Shown piece after piece: positions 26,120 to 34,459 of a DNA stretch of 64,000 nt. The DNA lies in assembly GCF_900099705.1 (NCBI RefSeq), contig NZ_LT629695.1:3286001-3350000 (forward strand), read 5' to 3'. The notes beneath the pieces were generated by a model. It was given only the letters and a program-made list of their open reading frames with translations, had not been told where the DNA came from and made no database searches. A program made the position numbers and the translations under genes. The stretch is from Agrococcus jejuensis (lineage in GTDB: Bacteria > Actinomycetota > Actinomycetes > Actinomycetales > Microbacteriaceae). The first letter of the stretch is position 1; every line of letters starts with the position of its first letter.

Positions 26120-26671
26120 ATGGCCGGCAAGCCACCGCTGCTCAAGGGCCGCGGCTTCCAGTTGATCGGCGCTGGCATCGGTCTGGTGGTCGGGGTCGGC
26201 GCCGTCGTCATCGTCCAGTTCGCGTCGGGCTGGCATCTCGAGCCGCTCCTCGTGGTCATCGCGATCGTGGTCACGGTCGTCGGGGCGGGTGTCGGCGTGC
26301 TCGTCGGGTTGCTGGTGGGGCGGCGCGCGTTCGGGCAGCGCCTCGAGGTCGCGATGCGCCCGGCGGGGGAGCGCCGGTGGCAGCACGGACACATCGAGGT
26401 GGCGCCCGGGCGGTTGCGGTTCCACCGCTACCGATGGCAGGTGCGCTTCGTGCTGGGCGATCCGGTCGACTTCGCCGTCACCGCCGTCGGCCCCGACCTC
26501 GGTCGGCGCCCGTCGAAGCGCCAGCTGCTCACCGTGAACCCTTCCTTGCACATCATCGACGTCGAGACCGACCGCGGCACCATGGAGCTCGGTCTGCAGG
26601 CACATCAGGTCGACGCCGTACGGCGGAGCCTGCAGCCGGATGACGCGACGCACGGCCGCGAGGTTCGCTGA
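26120..26671 (+). CDS. Membrane protein of unknown function
   Basis: 183 aa after a GAGGAGG site. Two N-terminal membrane helices (IGAGIGLVVGVGAVVIVQF and VVIAIVVTVVGAGVGVLVGLLV) precede a cytoplasmic beta-rich domain (GHIEVAPGRLRFHRYRWQVRF, then LLTVNPSLHIIDVETDRGTMELGLQAHQVDAVRRSL) of PH-like appearance. TAGGCT at about 26079-26084 may be the promoter. Not otherwise recognised. Confidence 0.6.
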   Translation: MAGKPPLLKGRGFQLIGAGIGLVVGVGAVVIVQFASGWHLEPLLVVIAIVVTVVGAGVGVLVGLLVGRRAFGQRLEVAMRPAGERRWQHGHIEVAPGRLRFHRYRWQVRFVLGDPVDFAVTAVGPDLGRRPSKRQLLTVNPSLHIIDVETDRGTMELGLQAHQVDAVRRSLQPDDATHGREVR

Positions 26672-26880
26672 ATGGAGCAAAGCAGTGGATCTCCGGTGGC
26701 GTTGCCATCATCATCTTCACGCTGGGCATCATCTCGATCACGGTCGTAGGCGAGACCGTTCCCGCGTTCGCGCCGGCCTTGCTGATGTTCGTCGGCGTCC
26801 CGCTCGGGCTGGCGGGGCGCCTCGCCTACGCGCGCCCTCGAGCGATACGAGCGGCTTCGGATCTGGCCACCGACCGTGCG
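26672..26880 (+). pseudogene. Decayed small membrane-protein gene next to dif
   Basis: An ATG at 26672 overlaps the upstream stop but its frame closes after 25 codons. In a second frame the same DNA reads WISGGVAIIIFTLGIISITV then VPAFAPALLMFVGVPLGLAGRLAYARPRA, two convincing membrane helices without any start codon of their own. A frameshift within about 26675-26690 would join them. Beyond 26880 the frame runs into dif and the opposite-strand gene. Best read as a remnant; a short real protein with an unusual start is possible. Confidence 0.4.
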
Positions 26881-26903
26881 AGCAGGGGGTCGCGTTCGCT
26901 TCG

Positions 26904-26931
26904 ATCCGACATAATGTGCATTATCGGCGTT
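26904..26931 (-). other. dif: Chromosome dimer resolution site dif (XerCD)
   Basis: On the - strand: XerC arm AACGCCGATAA, 6-bp centre TGCACA, XerD arm TTATGTCGGAT, total 28 bp. The 11-6-11 layout and the inner ATAA...TTATGT are the hallmarks of dif, and the GCCGATAAT...ACATTATGTC core agrees with the actinobacterial form. It is the most AT-rich spot in a G+C-rich intergenic gap, and the flanking polar GGGGGAG motif reverses strand exactly around it. Confidence 0.9.
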
Positions 26932-26953
26932 GCGTCGTGTCGCGGAAGCGGGC

Positions 26954-27301
26954 TCAGCGCAGTGCGATCGTCTCCCAGGCGCGGAGCGACGACTGCACGA
27001 ATCGCACGGCGTCCGCCGTGGTCGTCAGGCCCTGTGCCGCGCAGCGCTCATGGATCGACTGCGCGTTCGCGAGCGCCTCGCGACGGAAGCCTGCGCCGAC
27101 CTCGTCGAGCTGCCAGGTGCGCGACCCAGCGAGCGACGCATCCAGCACCAGCACGTCGGCGGCGATGTCCACGAGGTCCTGTGGGACCTCGGGACCCCAC
27201 GGCGGCATCGGCAGCTCGATCGACGGCATGAGCGCATGGCTGCGCCGCCAGATCTGTCGCTGCAGCCGCTTCGCAGCCATCGACTCGACGAATCCAGCCA
27301 T
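26954..27301 (-). CDS. Hypothetical protein adjacent to dif
   Basis: 115 aa starting MAGFVESMAAKRLQRQIWRR, with a central ELPMPPWGPEVPQDLVDIAADVLVLDASLAGSRTW region and a helical C-terminus (LANAQSIHERCAAQ, VRFVQSSLRAWETIAL). No family recognised. The stop is 22 nt from dif. The ATG shares a base with the stop of the upstream membrane-protein gene (TGATG), indicating a two-gene operon. Confidence 0.6.
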   Translation of the reverse strand: MAGFVESMAAKRLQRQIWRRSHALMPSIELPMPPWGPEVPQDLVDIAADVLVLDASLAGSRTWQLDEVGAGFRREALANAQSIHERCAAQGLTTTADAVRFVQSSLRAWETIALR

Positions 27302-27507
27302 CAGCGTGACTCGTCGATGGCGTCCTCGACGTCCTCGTCGGACTCGTTCTCGTCGCGCGTGCGCACTGCGAGCACGACGAACGTCGCCGCGATGGGCATG
27401 CAGACGATCCAGAGCGCCTGGCCGAGTGGCAGGAACACGAACGTGAGGATGCCGAAGAGCGCCGCGAGCGGCAGGAACGCCCGCGAGATCCCCGTGCGCT
27501 TCGTCAT
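27301..27507 (-). CDS. Small two-helix membrane protein
   Basis: 68 aa: MTKRTGISRAFLPLAALFGI, a second hydrophobic stretch (LGQALWIVCMPIAATFVVLAV) and an acidic tail (TRDENESDEDVEDAIDESR). GGGGGAG sits at the ribosome-site position just upstream and is also the first copy of the polar motif on the right arm. Coupled to the 26954-27301 gene. No known family. Confidence 0.65.
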   Translation of the reverse strand: MTKRTGISRAFLPLAALFGILTFVFLPLGQALWIVCMPIAATFVVLAVRTRDENESDEDVEDAIDESR

Positions 27508-27541
27508 CACTCCCCCGAACCTGTGAGAATCCTGAATGCCA

Positions 27542-29905
27542 TCAGGCGCCCACGTACTCGGCGAGGTGCTCCCCCGTGAGCGTCGAGCGCGCGGCGACGA
27601 GGTCGGCGGGCGTGCCCTCGAAGACGATGCGGCCGCCGTCGTGGCCGGCGCCGGGGCCGAGGTCGACGATCCAGTCGGCGTGGGCCATGACGGCCTGGTG
27701 GTGCTCGATGACGATGACGGTCTTGCCCGAGTCGACGAGGCGATCGAGCAGGCCCAGGAGGTGCTGCACATCGGCGAGGTGGAGGCCGGTCGTCGGCTCG
27801 TCGAGCACGTACACGCCGCCCTCCTCGGCCATCTGCACCGCGAGCTTGAGGCGCTGACGCTCGCCACCCGACAGCGTGTTGAGCGGCTGCCCGAGCTTGA
27901 TGTAGCCGAGGCCCACGTCGGCGAGGCGCTCGACGATCGACAGCGCCGCCGGCACCTTCGACGCCGGTGCGGCGAAGTACGCGCGCGCCTCGGCGACCGA
28001 CAGCCCCAGCACCTCGCTGATGTCGAGGTCGCCGAGCGTGTACTCGAGCACCGACGCCATGAAGCGCTTGCCGCCGCAGTCCTCGCACGTCGTCGACACC
28101 GTCGACATCGGGCCGAGGTCGGTGAAGATGAGGCCGGCGCCCTTGCACGTGGGGCACGCGCCCTCGGAGTTCGCGCTGAACAGCGCGGGCTTCACGCCGT
28201 TGGCCTTCGCGAACGCCTTGCGCACGGGCTCGAGGAGGCCCGTGTACGTGGCCGGGTTCGAGCGGCGCGAGCCGCGGATCGACGTCTGGTCGATCGTCAC
28301 GACGCCGTCGCGCGTGCCGATGGAGCCGTGCACGAGCGACGACTTGCCCGAGCCGGCGACGCCCGTCACGACCGTGAGCACGCCGAGCGGCACGTCGACG
28401 TCGACGCCCGAGAGGTTGTTCGCGGTCGCGCCGCGCACCTCGATGGCGCCCGACCCGGAGCGCACCGCATCCTTGAGCGCCGCACGATCGTCGAGGTGCG
28501 TGCCCGTGAGCGTGCCCGAGCCGCGCAGGCCCTCGACCGTGCCCTCGAACTGGATCGTGCCGCCGTCCGAGCCCGCCCGCGGGCCGAGGTCGACGACGTG
28601 GTCGGCGATCGCGATCGTCTCGGGCTTGTGCTCGACGACGAGCACGGTGTTGCCCTTGTCGCGCAGCTGCAGCAGGAGATCGTTCATGCGCTGGATGTCG
28701 TGCGGGTGCAGACCGATCGTCGGCTCGTCGAACACGTACGTGACGTCGGTGAGCGCCGAGCCGAGATGACGGATGAGCTTCGTGCGCTGCGCCTCTCCCC
28801 CGCTGAGCGTGCCCGACGACCTGTCGAGCGACAGGTAGCCGAGGCCGATCGCGACGAACGAGTCGAGCGTCGCTGACAGCGCCTGGATGAGCGGCGCCAC
28901 CGACGGATCGTCGATCGAACGCACCCATGCGACGAGGTCGGAGATCTGCATGCGGCACGCATCCGCGATCGACAGCCCCGCGACCTTCGACGAGCGTGCG
29001 GGCTCGGCGAGGCGCGTGCCGTCGCAGTCGGGGCACGACTGGAAGGTGACTGCACGGTCGACGAACGCGCGGATGTGCGGCTGCATCGACTCCTTGTCCT
29101 TCGACAGGATCGACTTCTGGATCTTCGGCACGAGCCCCTCGTACGACATGTTCATCGACTCGACCTTCACCTTCGTGAGGTCGCGGTAGAGGAAGTCGTG
29201 GCGCTGCTCGGCGGTGAAGTCGCGGATGGGCACGTCGCCGGGCACGAACCCGGAGGCGACGAAGATCTTCACGAGCCAGCCGTCGGCCGTGTAGTTGGGC
29301 ACGGTGATGGCGCCCTCGAGCAGCGACTTCGAGTCGTCGAACAGCTGCGTGAGGTCGATGTCGTTGATGCGGCCGAGGCCCTCGCAGCGCGGGCACATGC
29401 CGCCGAGCATCGTCTCGGCGCGCTCGATCGACTCCGACGCTCCCCCGCGCTCGATCGTCATCGTGCCCGACACCTTCACGCTCGGCACGTTGAACGAGAA
29501 CGCGTTCGGCGAGCCGATCGCCGGGTCGCCGAGCCGCGAGAAGAGGATGCGCAGCATCGCGTTGACGTCGGTCGCGGTGCCGACCGTCGAGCGCGGGTTC
29601 GCGCCGAGCCGCTCCTGGTCGACGATGATCGCCGTCGTGAGCCCCTCGAGCCGGTCGACCTCCGGCCGCGCGAGCGACGGCATGAAGCCCTGCACGAACG
29701 CCGGGTACGTCTCGTCGATCATGCGCTTCGACTCGGCGGCGATCGTGCCGAACACGAGCGACGACTTGCCGGAGCCCGAGACGCCCGTGAACACCGTGAG
29801 CCGGCGCTTCGGGATGTCGACCGAGACGTCCTTGAGGTTGTTCTCGCGCGCACCCTGCACGCGGATGAGGTCGTGGCTGTCGGCGGGATGCTGCGCGGCG
29901 GTCAT
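27542..29905 (-). CDS. UvrA-like (class II) excinuclease/ABC ATPase
   Basis: 787 aa, shorter than housekeeping UvrA (about 950). Two ABC modules are present: Walker [14 protein letters not shown] and [13 protein letters not shown], signatures [11 protein letters not shown] and [12 protein letters not shown], Walker [12 protein letters not shown] and [11 protein letters not shown]. Zinc-binding CxxC pairs appear in [21 protein letters not shown] and [12 protein letters not shown]. Such UvrA2/DrrC-like proteins are linked to drug tolerance or specialised DNA damage rather than standard repair. A TAGGCT -10 (29956-29961 on the - strand) would give a 44-nt leader. Confidence 0.9.
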   Translation of the reverse strand: MTAAQHPADSHDLIRVQGARENNLKDVSVDIPKRRLTVFTGVSGSGKSSLVFGTIAAESKRMIDETYPAFVQGFMPSLARPEVDRLEGLTTAIIVDQERLGANPRSTVGTATDVNAMLRILFSRLGDPAIGSPNAFSFNVPSVKVSGTMTIERGGASESIERAETMLGGMCPRCEGLGRINDIDLTQLFDDSKSLLEGAITVPNYTADGWLVKIFVASGFVPGDVPIRDFTAEQRHDFLYRDLTKVKVESMNMSYEGLVPKIQKSILSKDKESMQPHIRAFVDRAVTFQSCPDCDGTRLAEPARSSKVAGLSIADACRMQISDLVAWVRSIDDPSVAPLIQALSATLDSFVAIGLGYLSLDRSSGTLSGGEAQRTKLIRHLGSALTDVTYVFDEPTIGLHPHDIQRMNDLLLQLRDKGNTVLVVEHKPETIAIADHVVDLGPRAGSDGGTIQFEGTVEGLRGSGTLTGTHLDDRAALKDAVRSGSGAIEVRGATANNLSGVDVDVPLGVLTVVTGVAGSGKSSLVHGSIGTRDGVVTIDQTSIRGSRRSNPATYTGLLEPVRKAFAKANGVKPALFSANSEGACPTCKGAGLIFTDLGPMSTVSTTCEDCGGKRFMASVLEYTLGDLDISEVLGLSVAEARAYFAAPASKVPAALSIVERLADVGLGYIKLGQPLNTLSGGERQRLKLAVQMAEEGGVYVLDEPTTGLHLADVQHLLGLLDRLVDSGKTVIVIEHHQAVMAHADWIVDLGPGAGHDGGRIVFEGTPADLVAARSTLTGEHLAEYVGA

Positions 29906-30013
29906 GGTGCTCCGTCGGTCGAGTCGACGCGCCGCGGATCCCTCGACGCTCGATCAGCCTAGGACCGACCTCCGACCGGTGCATCCTCCGCCGACGGAGC
30001 GTCGGCGACGTCG

Positions 30014-31072
30014 CTACGCGTCGAGCGCCTGCAGCAGGTCGGCGATGACGTCGTCGGCGTGCTCGATGCCGACCGAGAGACGGATGAGGCCCTCGGGGAT
30101 GCTCTTCGACTCGCTCGCCCAGCGGCGCCGGCGCTCGAGCGTCGTCTCGACGCCGCCGAGGCTCGTCGCGTGGCGCGCGAGCTGCACGGCCGCGACGACG
30201 CGATCGGCACGCTCGGCCGACTCGACCTCGAACGAGACGACGGTCGAGAAGCCCGGGTACCGCACGCGCGACACGGCGGGGTGCGCCTCGAGCGCTGCGG
30301 CGACGGCCTTCGCGGTCGCCTGCGCGCGCTCGAGCCGCACGTCGAGCGTACGCAGGCCCCGCAGCACGAGGAACGCCTCGAACGGCCCCGGGATGGCGCC
30401 GTGCAGCGAGCGGTTGCCGTGCAGACGCGTGAACCAGTCGTCGTCGTTCGTCACGACGGCACCCATGATGACGTCGGAGTGGCCCGACATGAGCTTCGTG
30501 GCCGAGTGCACGACGACGTCGGCGCCATCCTCGAGCGGCCGCTGCAGCAGCGGCGTCGCGAACGTGTTGTCGACGGCGACGGGCACGCCCGCCTCCTTCG
30601 CCGCGGCGACGATGCGCGCCAGGTCCGCGACCTCGAGCGCCGGGTTCGTGGGCGTCTCCATCCACACGAGCGCCGCGCCGGGGATCGCGGCGACGACGGC
30701 GTCGACGTCCTCGACGTCGACGAGCACGGGCTCGATGCGGCCGGCGACGCGGTGCTGCTCGAGCAGGCCGAGCGAGCCCTGGTACGCGTGGCGCGGCACG
30801 ACGACGCGGCCGCCGTGCGGCACCTGGTCGAGCACGGCGGCGACGGCGGCCATGCCCGATGCGAACGCGAGCGCACGGCCGCCCTCGAGCTGACCGATCG
30901 TCTCCTCGAGCGCCGACCACGTCGGGTTCTGGAAGCGCGCGTACTCGAGGTCGCCGCCTGCGATGAACGACGACGCGAGCATGATCTGCGCGTTGAGCGG
31001 CTGATCCGACTCGGCGGGCGGGCGGCCTGCCGTGACGGCGATGGTGGCGGGGTGCTGGCTCGCGTGGGTCAC
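30014..31072 (-). CDS. Cystathionine gamma-synthase/lyase-type PLP enzyme
   Basis: 352 aa trans-sulfuration family enzyme. Visible are [36 protein letters not shown], the Asp loop [15 protein letters not shown] and the PLP lysine in [18 protein letters not shown]. The C-terminus [18 protein letters not shown], then [21 protein letters not shown] is typical. It is 30-40 residues shorter than E. coli MetB. It could act in methionine or cysteine metabolism; specificity cannot be read. The start is GTG 31070-31072. Confidence 0.9.
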   Translation of the reverse strand: MTHASQHPATIAVTAGRPPAESDQPLNAQIMLASSFIAGGDLEYARFQNPTWSALEETIGQLEGGRALAFASGMAAVAAVLDQVPHGGRVVVPRHAYQGSLGLLEQHRVAGRIEPVLVDVEDVDAVVAAIPGAALVWMETPTNPALEVADLARIVAAAKEAGVPVAVDNTFATPLLQRPLEDGADVVVHSATKLMSGHSDVIMGAVVTNDDDWFTRLHGNRSLHGAIPGPFEAFLVLRGLRTLDVRLERAQATAKAVAAALEAHPAVSRVRYPGFSTVVSFEVESAERADRVVAAVQLARHATSLGGVETTLERRRRWASESKSIPEGLIRLSVGIEHADDVIADLLQALDA

Positions 31073-31173
31073 GGCTCCACGCTATTCGCTCGCAGGAGCC
31101 GCGCCATGCATCCACCCGCGTGCTCGCGGCCCGCTGAGCGCGGCCTCCAGCAGGCGGGGCTAGCCTGGCGCGC

Positions 31174-32088
31174 GTGCCGGTCGTCATCGCGAACCCGATC
31201 GCGCGCGCATCGGTGCGCGGCGTGCGCGCCCTCGAGGCGCGCGGCGCGCTCGACGTGCGATGGACGGGCGAGCGACGAGCGGATGCGCTCGCACGCGACG
31301 CGATCGGCGAGGGCGCGGATGCCGTGATCGCCGTGGGCGGCGACGGCACGATCCGCGACGTGGCCGACGTGCTCGCCGGCACGGGCGTGCCGATGGGCAT
31401 CGTGCCCGCCGGCACGGCGAACCTCTTCGCCCGCAACCTCGACCTGCCGCTGCGCGACCTCGCGCGCGCGGCGGCGATCGCGCTCGACGCCGCTCCCCTG
31501 CCGACCGACCTCGGGCGCGTGGTGCTGCACGCCGATGGCCGCGAGCACGCGCCGCGCGTCTTCCTCGTCGTCGTCGGCATCGGCCACGACGCCACGGCCG
31601 TCGAGGCGGCATCGCTCGCCCGCAAGCGCCGTCTCGGGTGGGGCGCCTACGTCGTCGCCGGCATGCGCCGGTTCGCGCATCCGCTGCACGCCGTGCGCGC
31701 GCGGCTCGACGAGGAGCCGTGGATGCGCACCGAGGCGTGGACGGTGCTCGTGCACAACACGGCCCGCATCACGCTGGGCCTGCGCGTCGTGCCCGACACG
31801 CGGCCCGACGACGGCCTGCTGCACGTCGCCGCCGTGTCGCCGCGCCGCATCGCCCACTGGGGGCGCATCGCCGCCGCCGGCATGGGCCTCGCGCGCGCCG
31901 AGGGCGTGCTGTCGCATCGCACGGGCCGGCGCGTGCGCCTGGAGGCGGACCGCATCCCCGTGCAGCTCGACGGCGACGCCCACGGCCGCATCACCGCGCT
32001 CGACGCGTGGATCGACCCCGGCGTGCTGCTCGTGCGGCGACCCGCTGGCGACACGACTCGAGCAGACCGCTCAGGAGGAGACCGATGA
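31174..32088 (+). CDS. Diacylglycerol/lipid kinase family protein
   Basis: 304 aa DAGK-catalytic-domain protein. The nucleotide motif is VIAVGGDGTIRDVADVLAGT, followed by MGIVPAGTANLFARNLDLP, as in YegS/DgkB. It phosphorylates a lipid, probably diacylglycerol, to phosphatidate. TAGCCT at 31161-31166 lies 7 nt before the GTG, suggesting a leaderless mRNA. Its stop overlaps the start of an App1-type phosphatase gene, so two enzymes with opposite lipid chemistry are made together. Confidence 0.88.
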   Translation: MPVVIANPIARASVRGVRALEARGALDVRWTGERRADALARDAIGEGADAVIAVGGDGTIRDVADVLAGTGVPMGIVPAGTANLFARNLDLPLRDLARAAAIALDAAPLPTDLGRVVLHADGREHAPRVFLVVVGIGHDATAVEAASLARKRRLGWGAYVVAGMRRFAHPLHAVRARLDEEPWMRTEAWTVLVHNTARITLGLRVVPDTRPDDGLLHVAAVSPRRIAHWGRIAAAGMGLARAEGVLSHRTGRRVRLEADRIPVQLDGDAHGRITALDAWIDPGVLLVRRPAGDTTRADRSGGDR

Positions 32089-33188
32089 CCGACGCCCGCT
32101 CGCGCATCCTCGCCACGCTCGCCCGCGCCGACGACCTCGACGCCGTGCTGACCGGCTTCGACCTCGACCGGCTCATGCGCGCGTTCGACGGCCCGCTGCT
32201 CGCCCGCGATCGGCGCGCGGAGCTCGCGGCGCTGCTGTGCCTCGACCGCGCCCGCGACCTCTCGGCCGCCGTGCTCGCCGACGTCGTGCACGCCATGCGC
32301 TCGCTGCGCAACCGCGGCACGTTCTCGGGGTCGATCCGCGGCGTGTTCGACTCCCTCGAGGGCGAGGAGTTCCGCGACTTCAAGTACCTGCTCAACGCGA
32401 CGGGCGACCGCCACGACCTCGAGCACGTCGTCTTCGAGCGCCTCACGTTCGTCGACCGGCACCACGTGCTGCGCCGCATCCGCGAGGAGGCTGCCGGGCT
32501 GGAGCATCACGAGCTGCGCATCCTCAGCGACATCGACGACACCGTGAAGGCGATGCTGCACGACCGCCGCTTCGTGCGCGGCAGCGTCTACCCGGGCGTC
32601 GTGGCCTTCCTGCGCGAGCTCGACGACGGCGCCGCGGCCGAGCCCGGCCGCCCGGGCGACCTCACGTTCGTCACCGCGCGCCCCGAGGGGCCGCGAGACC
32701 TCATCGCGCAGTACACGCGCGACGCGCTCGAGCCGCTGGGCCTGCCGCCGCACACGGTGCTCGGCGGCTCGTTCCTCAACATCGCGACGAAGGCGTCGAT
32801 CGCGGCGCGCAAGCTGCAGAACTTCGAGCACGAGCGGCAGCTCTTCCCCGAGTGCCGCTACGTCTTCGTGGGCGACTCGGGCCAGGCCGACCCGCAGGTC
32901 GGTGCCGCGATGGTCGCTCGAGCCCCGGAGTTCGTCGCGCGCGTGCTCATCCACGACGTCACGGGCGTCGCCGCCGATCGCCGCGAGCGGTGGTCGCAGC
33001 AGGGCGTGTCGACGTTCCAGACGTACTCGGGCGCCGCGCGCATCGCGCACGGGCTCGGCCTCGTCTCCGAGGCGGGCGTCGCGCGCGTGCACGCCGCCGT
33101 GCTCGAGGGGCTCGACTCCGACGTCGTGAAGCCGGGCCATCGGGATGCGCTCGTCGCGACCGCCGAGCGCGAGGTGCAGGCGGCCTAG
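32085..33188 (+). CDS. App1-type phosphatidate phosphatase domain protein (DUF2183)
   Basis: 367 aa. The HAD-like catalytic motif DxDxT is in ELRILSDIDDTVKAML, followed by TFVTARPEGP and YVFVGDSGQADPQVGAAMVAR, the App1/DUF2183 phosphatidate-phosphatase layout. The N-terminal 135 residues are an alpha-helical region of unknown function (LVGSIRGVF-like centre: GTFSGSIRGVFDSLEG). An ATGA overlap couples it to the lipid kinase, suggesting balanced control of phosphatidate and diacylglycerol. No signal peptide. Confidence 0.85.
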   Translation: MTDARSRILATLARADDLDAVLTGFDLDRLMRAFDGPLLARDRRAELAALLCLDRARDLSAAVLADVVHAMRSLRNRGTFSGSIRGVFDSLEGEEFRDFKYLLNATGDRHDLEHVVFERLTFVDRHHVLRRIREEAAGLEHHELRILSDIDDTVKAMLHDRRFVRGSVYPGVVAFLRELDDGAAAEPGRPGDLTFVTARPEGPRDLIAQYTRDALEPLGLPPHTVLGGSFLNIATKASIAARKLQNFEHERQLFPECRYVFVGDSGQADPQVGAAMVARAPEFVARVLIHDVTGVAADRRERWSQQGVSTFQTYSGAARIAHGLGLVSEAGVARVHAAVLEGLDSDVVKPGHRDALVATAEREVQAA

Positions 33189-33192
33189 CGGG

Positions 33193-34218
33193 TCAGTCCT
33201 GCTCGGCGTCCTCGAGCTGCTGCGCGAGCCAGGCGTGCCCAGCCTCCATCGCCACCGCAGGCGTGCTCGACGAGCGGGCGAGCAGGTCGTCGGCGACGGC
33301 GCGGGCGCGCTCGACGAGCCACGACGGCCAGCCGTGCGACACCGACCTGGCCGAGAACTCGTCCTCGTCGTCGATCCACGCGGGCAGGCCGCTCGCCGGC
33401 ACGACGAGGTCGAGGTCGAGGTCGACGTACTCGACGATCCAACCCTCCCCCGACTCGTCGCGGCGCACGGTCGGCGGCGTCGTCACGTCGACGTACGCGT
33501 CGACGTCGGCGCGATCCCACCAGCCCGGCAGCATCCACGAGCCGTCGTCCCACGCGATGGTCGTCGGCGGCACGAGCCGCACGAACGCGTGGCCCGTGAG
33601 GTACTCCTTGCGCCAGCCCTTCTGCACCGTCGTGCCGGCGTCGACCCCGATCCACAGGCCGTGCTCGTCGGTGCCGAGCACGCGGGCGTCGTAGCGCCAG
33701 TGCGGCTTGCCGTTCCACTTCGCACCCTCGACGCGCACGGCATCGCCCGGCTGCGGTGCGCCGCCCGCGAGGCGGTCGAGCGCGCCGAGCACGTCCTCGG
33801 CGCTGAAGTCGTCGTCGGATGCGCGGATCTCGTCGGCCGTCCACCAGCGGTGGGCGAGGATGTCGTCGAGCTCGTCGGCCATGCGGTGGTCGTCGACGGG
33901 CGTGAAGCGCGGCGTCCGCCAGAGGAACGTCACGGCGTCGGTCGCCGAGTAGGGGTGGCCGTCGGGATGCGGCACGCGCGCGTGGCCGATCGGGCCGACG
34001 AGGTCGCGCTTGCGGATGCGCTGGCCCGTCTCCTCGAAGAGCTCGCGCACGGCAGCCTCGCGCTCGGTCTCGCCGGCCTCGATGCCACCGCCGGGCGTGA
34101 GCCAGCGCGGTGGCAGCAGCTCGAGGTCCCACCGCGTGTGGAACAGCAACGTCGCACCGGTCTCGTCGACGCACAGCACGCGCGCCGTGCGGCGCACGCC
34201 CCTGGCGTCGTCAGGCAT
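33193..34218 (-). CDS. NUDIX hydrolase fused to a DUF402 domain
   Basis: 341 aa, two domains. The N-terminal NUDIX box is GGGIEAGETEREAAVRELFEETG (about 41-63). The C-terminal half, VEGAKWNGKPHWRYDARVLG to ERARAVADDLLA (about 160-320), is DUF402 (FomD-like), with GWRKEYLTGHAFV and EYVDLDLDLVV signatures. DUF402 proteins hydrolyse nucleoside di/triphosphates or cytidylyl phosphonates, so this joins two phosphohydrolases. ATG 34216-34218 overlaps the end of the upstream LPxTA-type gene by 8 nt. Confidence 0.86.
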   Translation of the reverse strand: MPDDARGVRRTARVLCVDETGATLLFHTRWDLELLPPRWLTPGGGIEAGETEREAAVRELFEETGQRIRKRDLVGPIGHARVPHPDGHPYSATDAVTFLWRTPRFTPVDDHRMADELDDILAHRWWTADEIRASDDDFSAEDVLGALDRLAGGAPQPGDAVRVEGAKWNGKPHWRYDARVLGTDEHGLWIGVDAGTTVQKGWRKEYLTGHAFVRLVPPTTIAWDDGSWMLPGWWDRADVDAYVDVTTPPTVRRDESGEGWIVEYVDLDLDLVVPASGLPAWIDDEDEFSARSVSHGWPSWLVERARAVADDLLARSSSTPAVAMEAGHAWLAQQLEDAEQD

Positions 34219-34411
34219 CCGTGGGGCCGGTGCCCGTGCCGTCGGCGTCGGTGGCCGCGGGCTCGGCGGCGGCATCCTGCGCCTTGCGGCGGCGCGAGAC
34301 GAGCAGCACGATGCCGCCGACCACGACGATCGCGACGGCGATGAGCGCGATCGCCCACGAGGCGATCTCGGTGGCGGTGACGGGCAGCTGATCCACGGCG
34401 AGGGCGTCCAC
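34211..34411 (-). CDS. Orphan LPxTA-type sorting-signal miniprotein
   Basis: 66 aa consisting almost only of a sorting-signal-like module: LPVTA near residue 9, a hydrophobic span (SWAIALIAVAIVVVGGIVLL), then SRRRK. That order (LPxTx, hydrophobic, positive) is the C-terminal cell-wall sorting signal of sortase substrates, but there is no exported domain or signal peptide ahead of it. GTG 34411 is preferred to GTG 34417 because TAGGAT on the - strand (34419-34424) ends 7 nt before it. It may be a remnant or simply a small membrane protein. Confidence 0.6.
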   Translation of the reverse strand: MDALAVDQLPVTATEIASWAIALIAVAIVVVGGIVLLVSRRRKAQDAAAEPAATDADGTGTGPTDA

Positions 34412-34459
34412 GGACACGATCCTACGGTGGCGAGGGGTCGCGTCGAGGGCGTGTCGACG

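Noticed and set aside
27510..27516. Explaining GGGGGAG as a ribosome-binding site
   Set aside because: It fits this copy before the 27507 start, but most other copies are inside genes, including antisense to them, and still point to dif.
27507..31625. A 1372-codon open frame on the - strand across the UvrA-like and cystathionine-synthase genes
   Set aside because: It is Arg/Ala-rich with no domains except where it joins short real segments; long open antisense or off-frame reading is normal at this G+C. The true genes lie in other frames with intact motifs.
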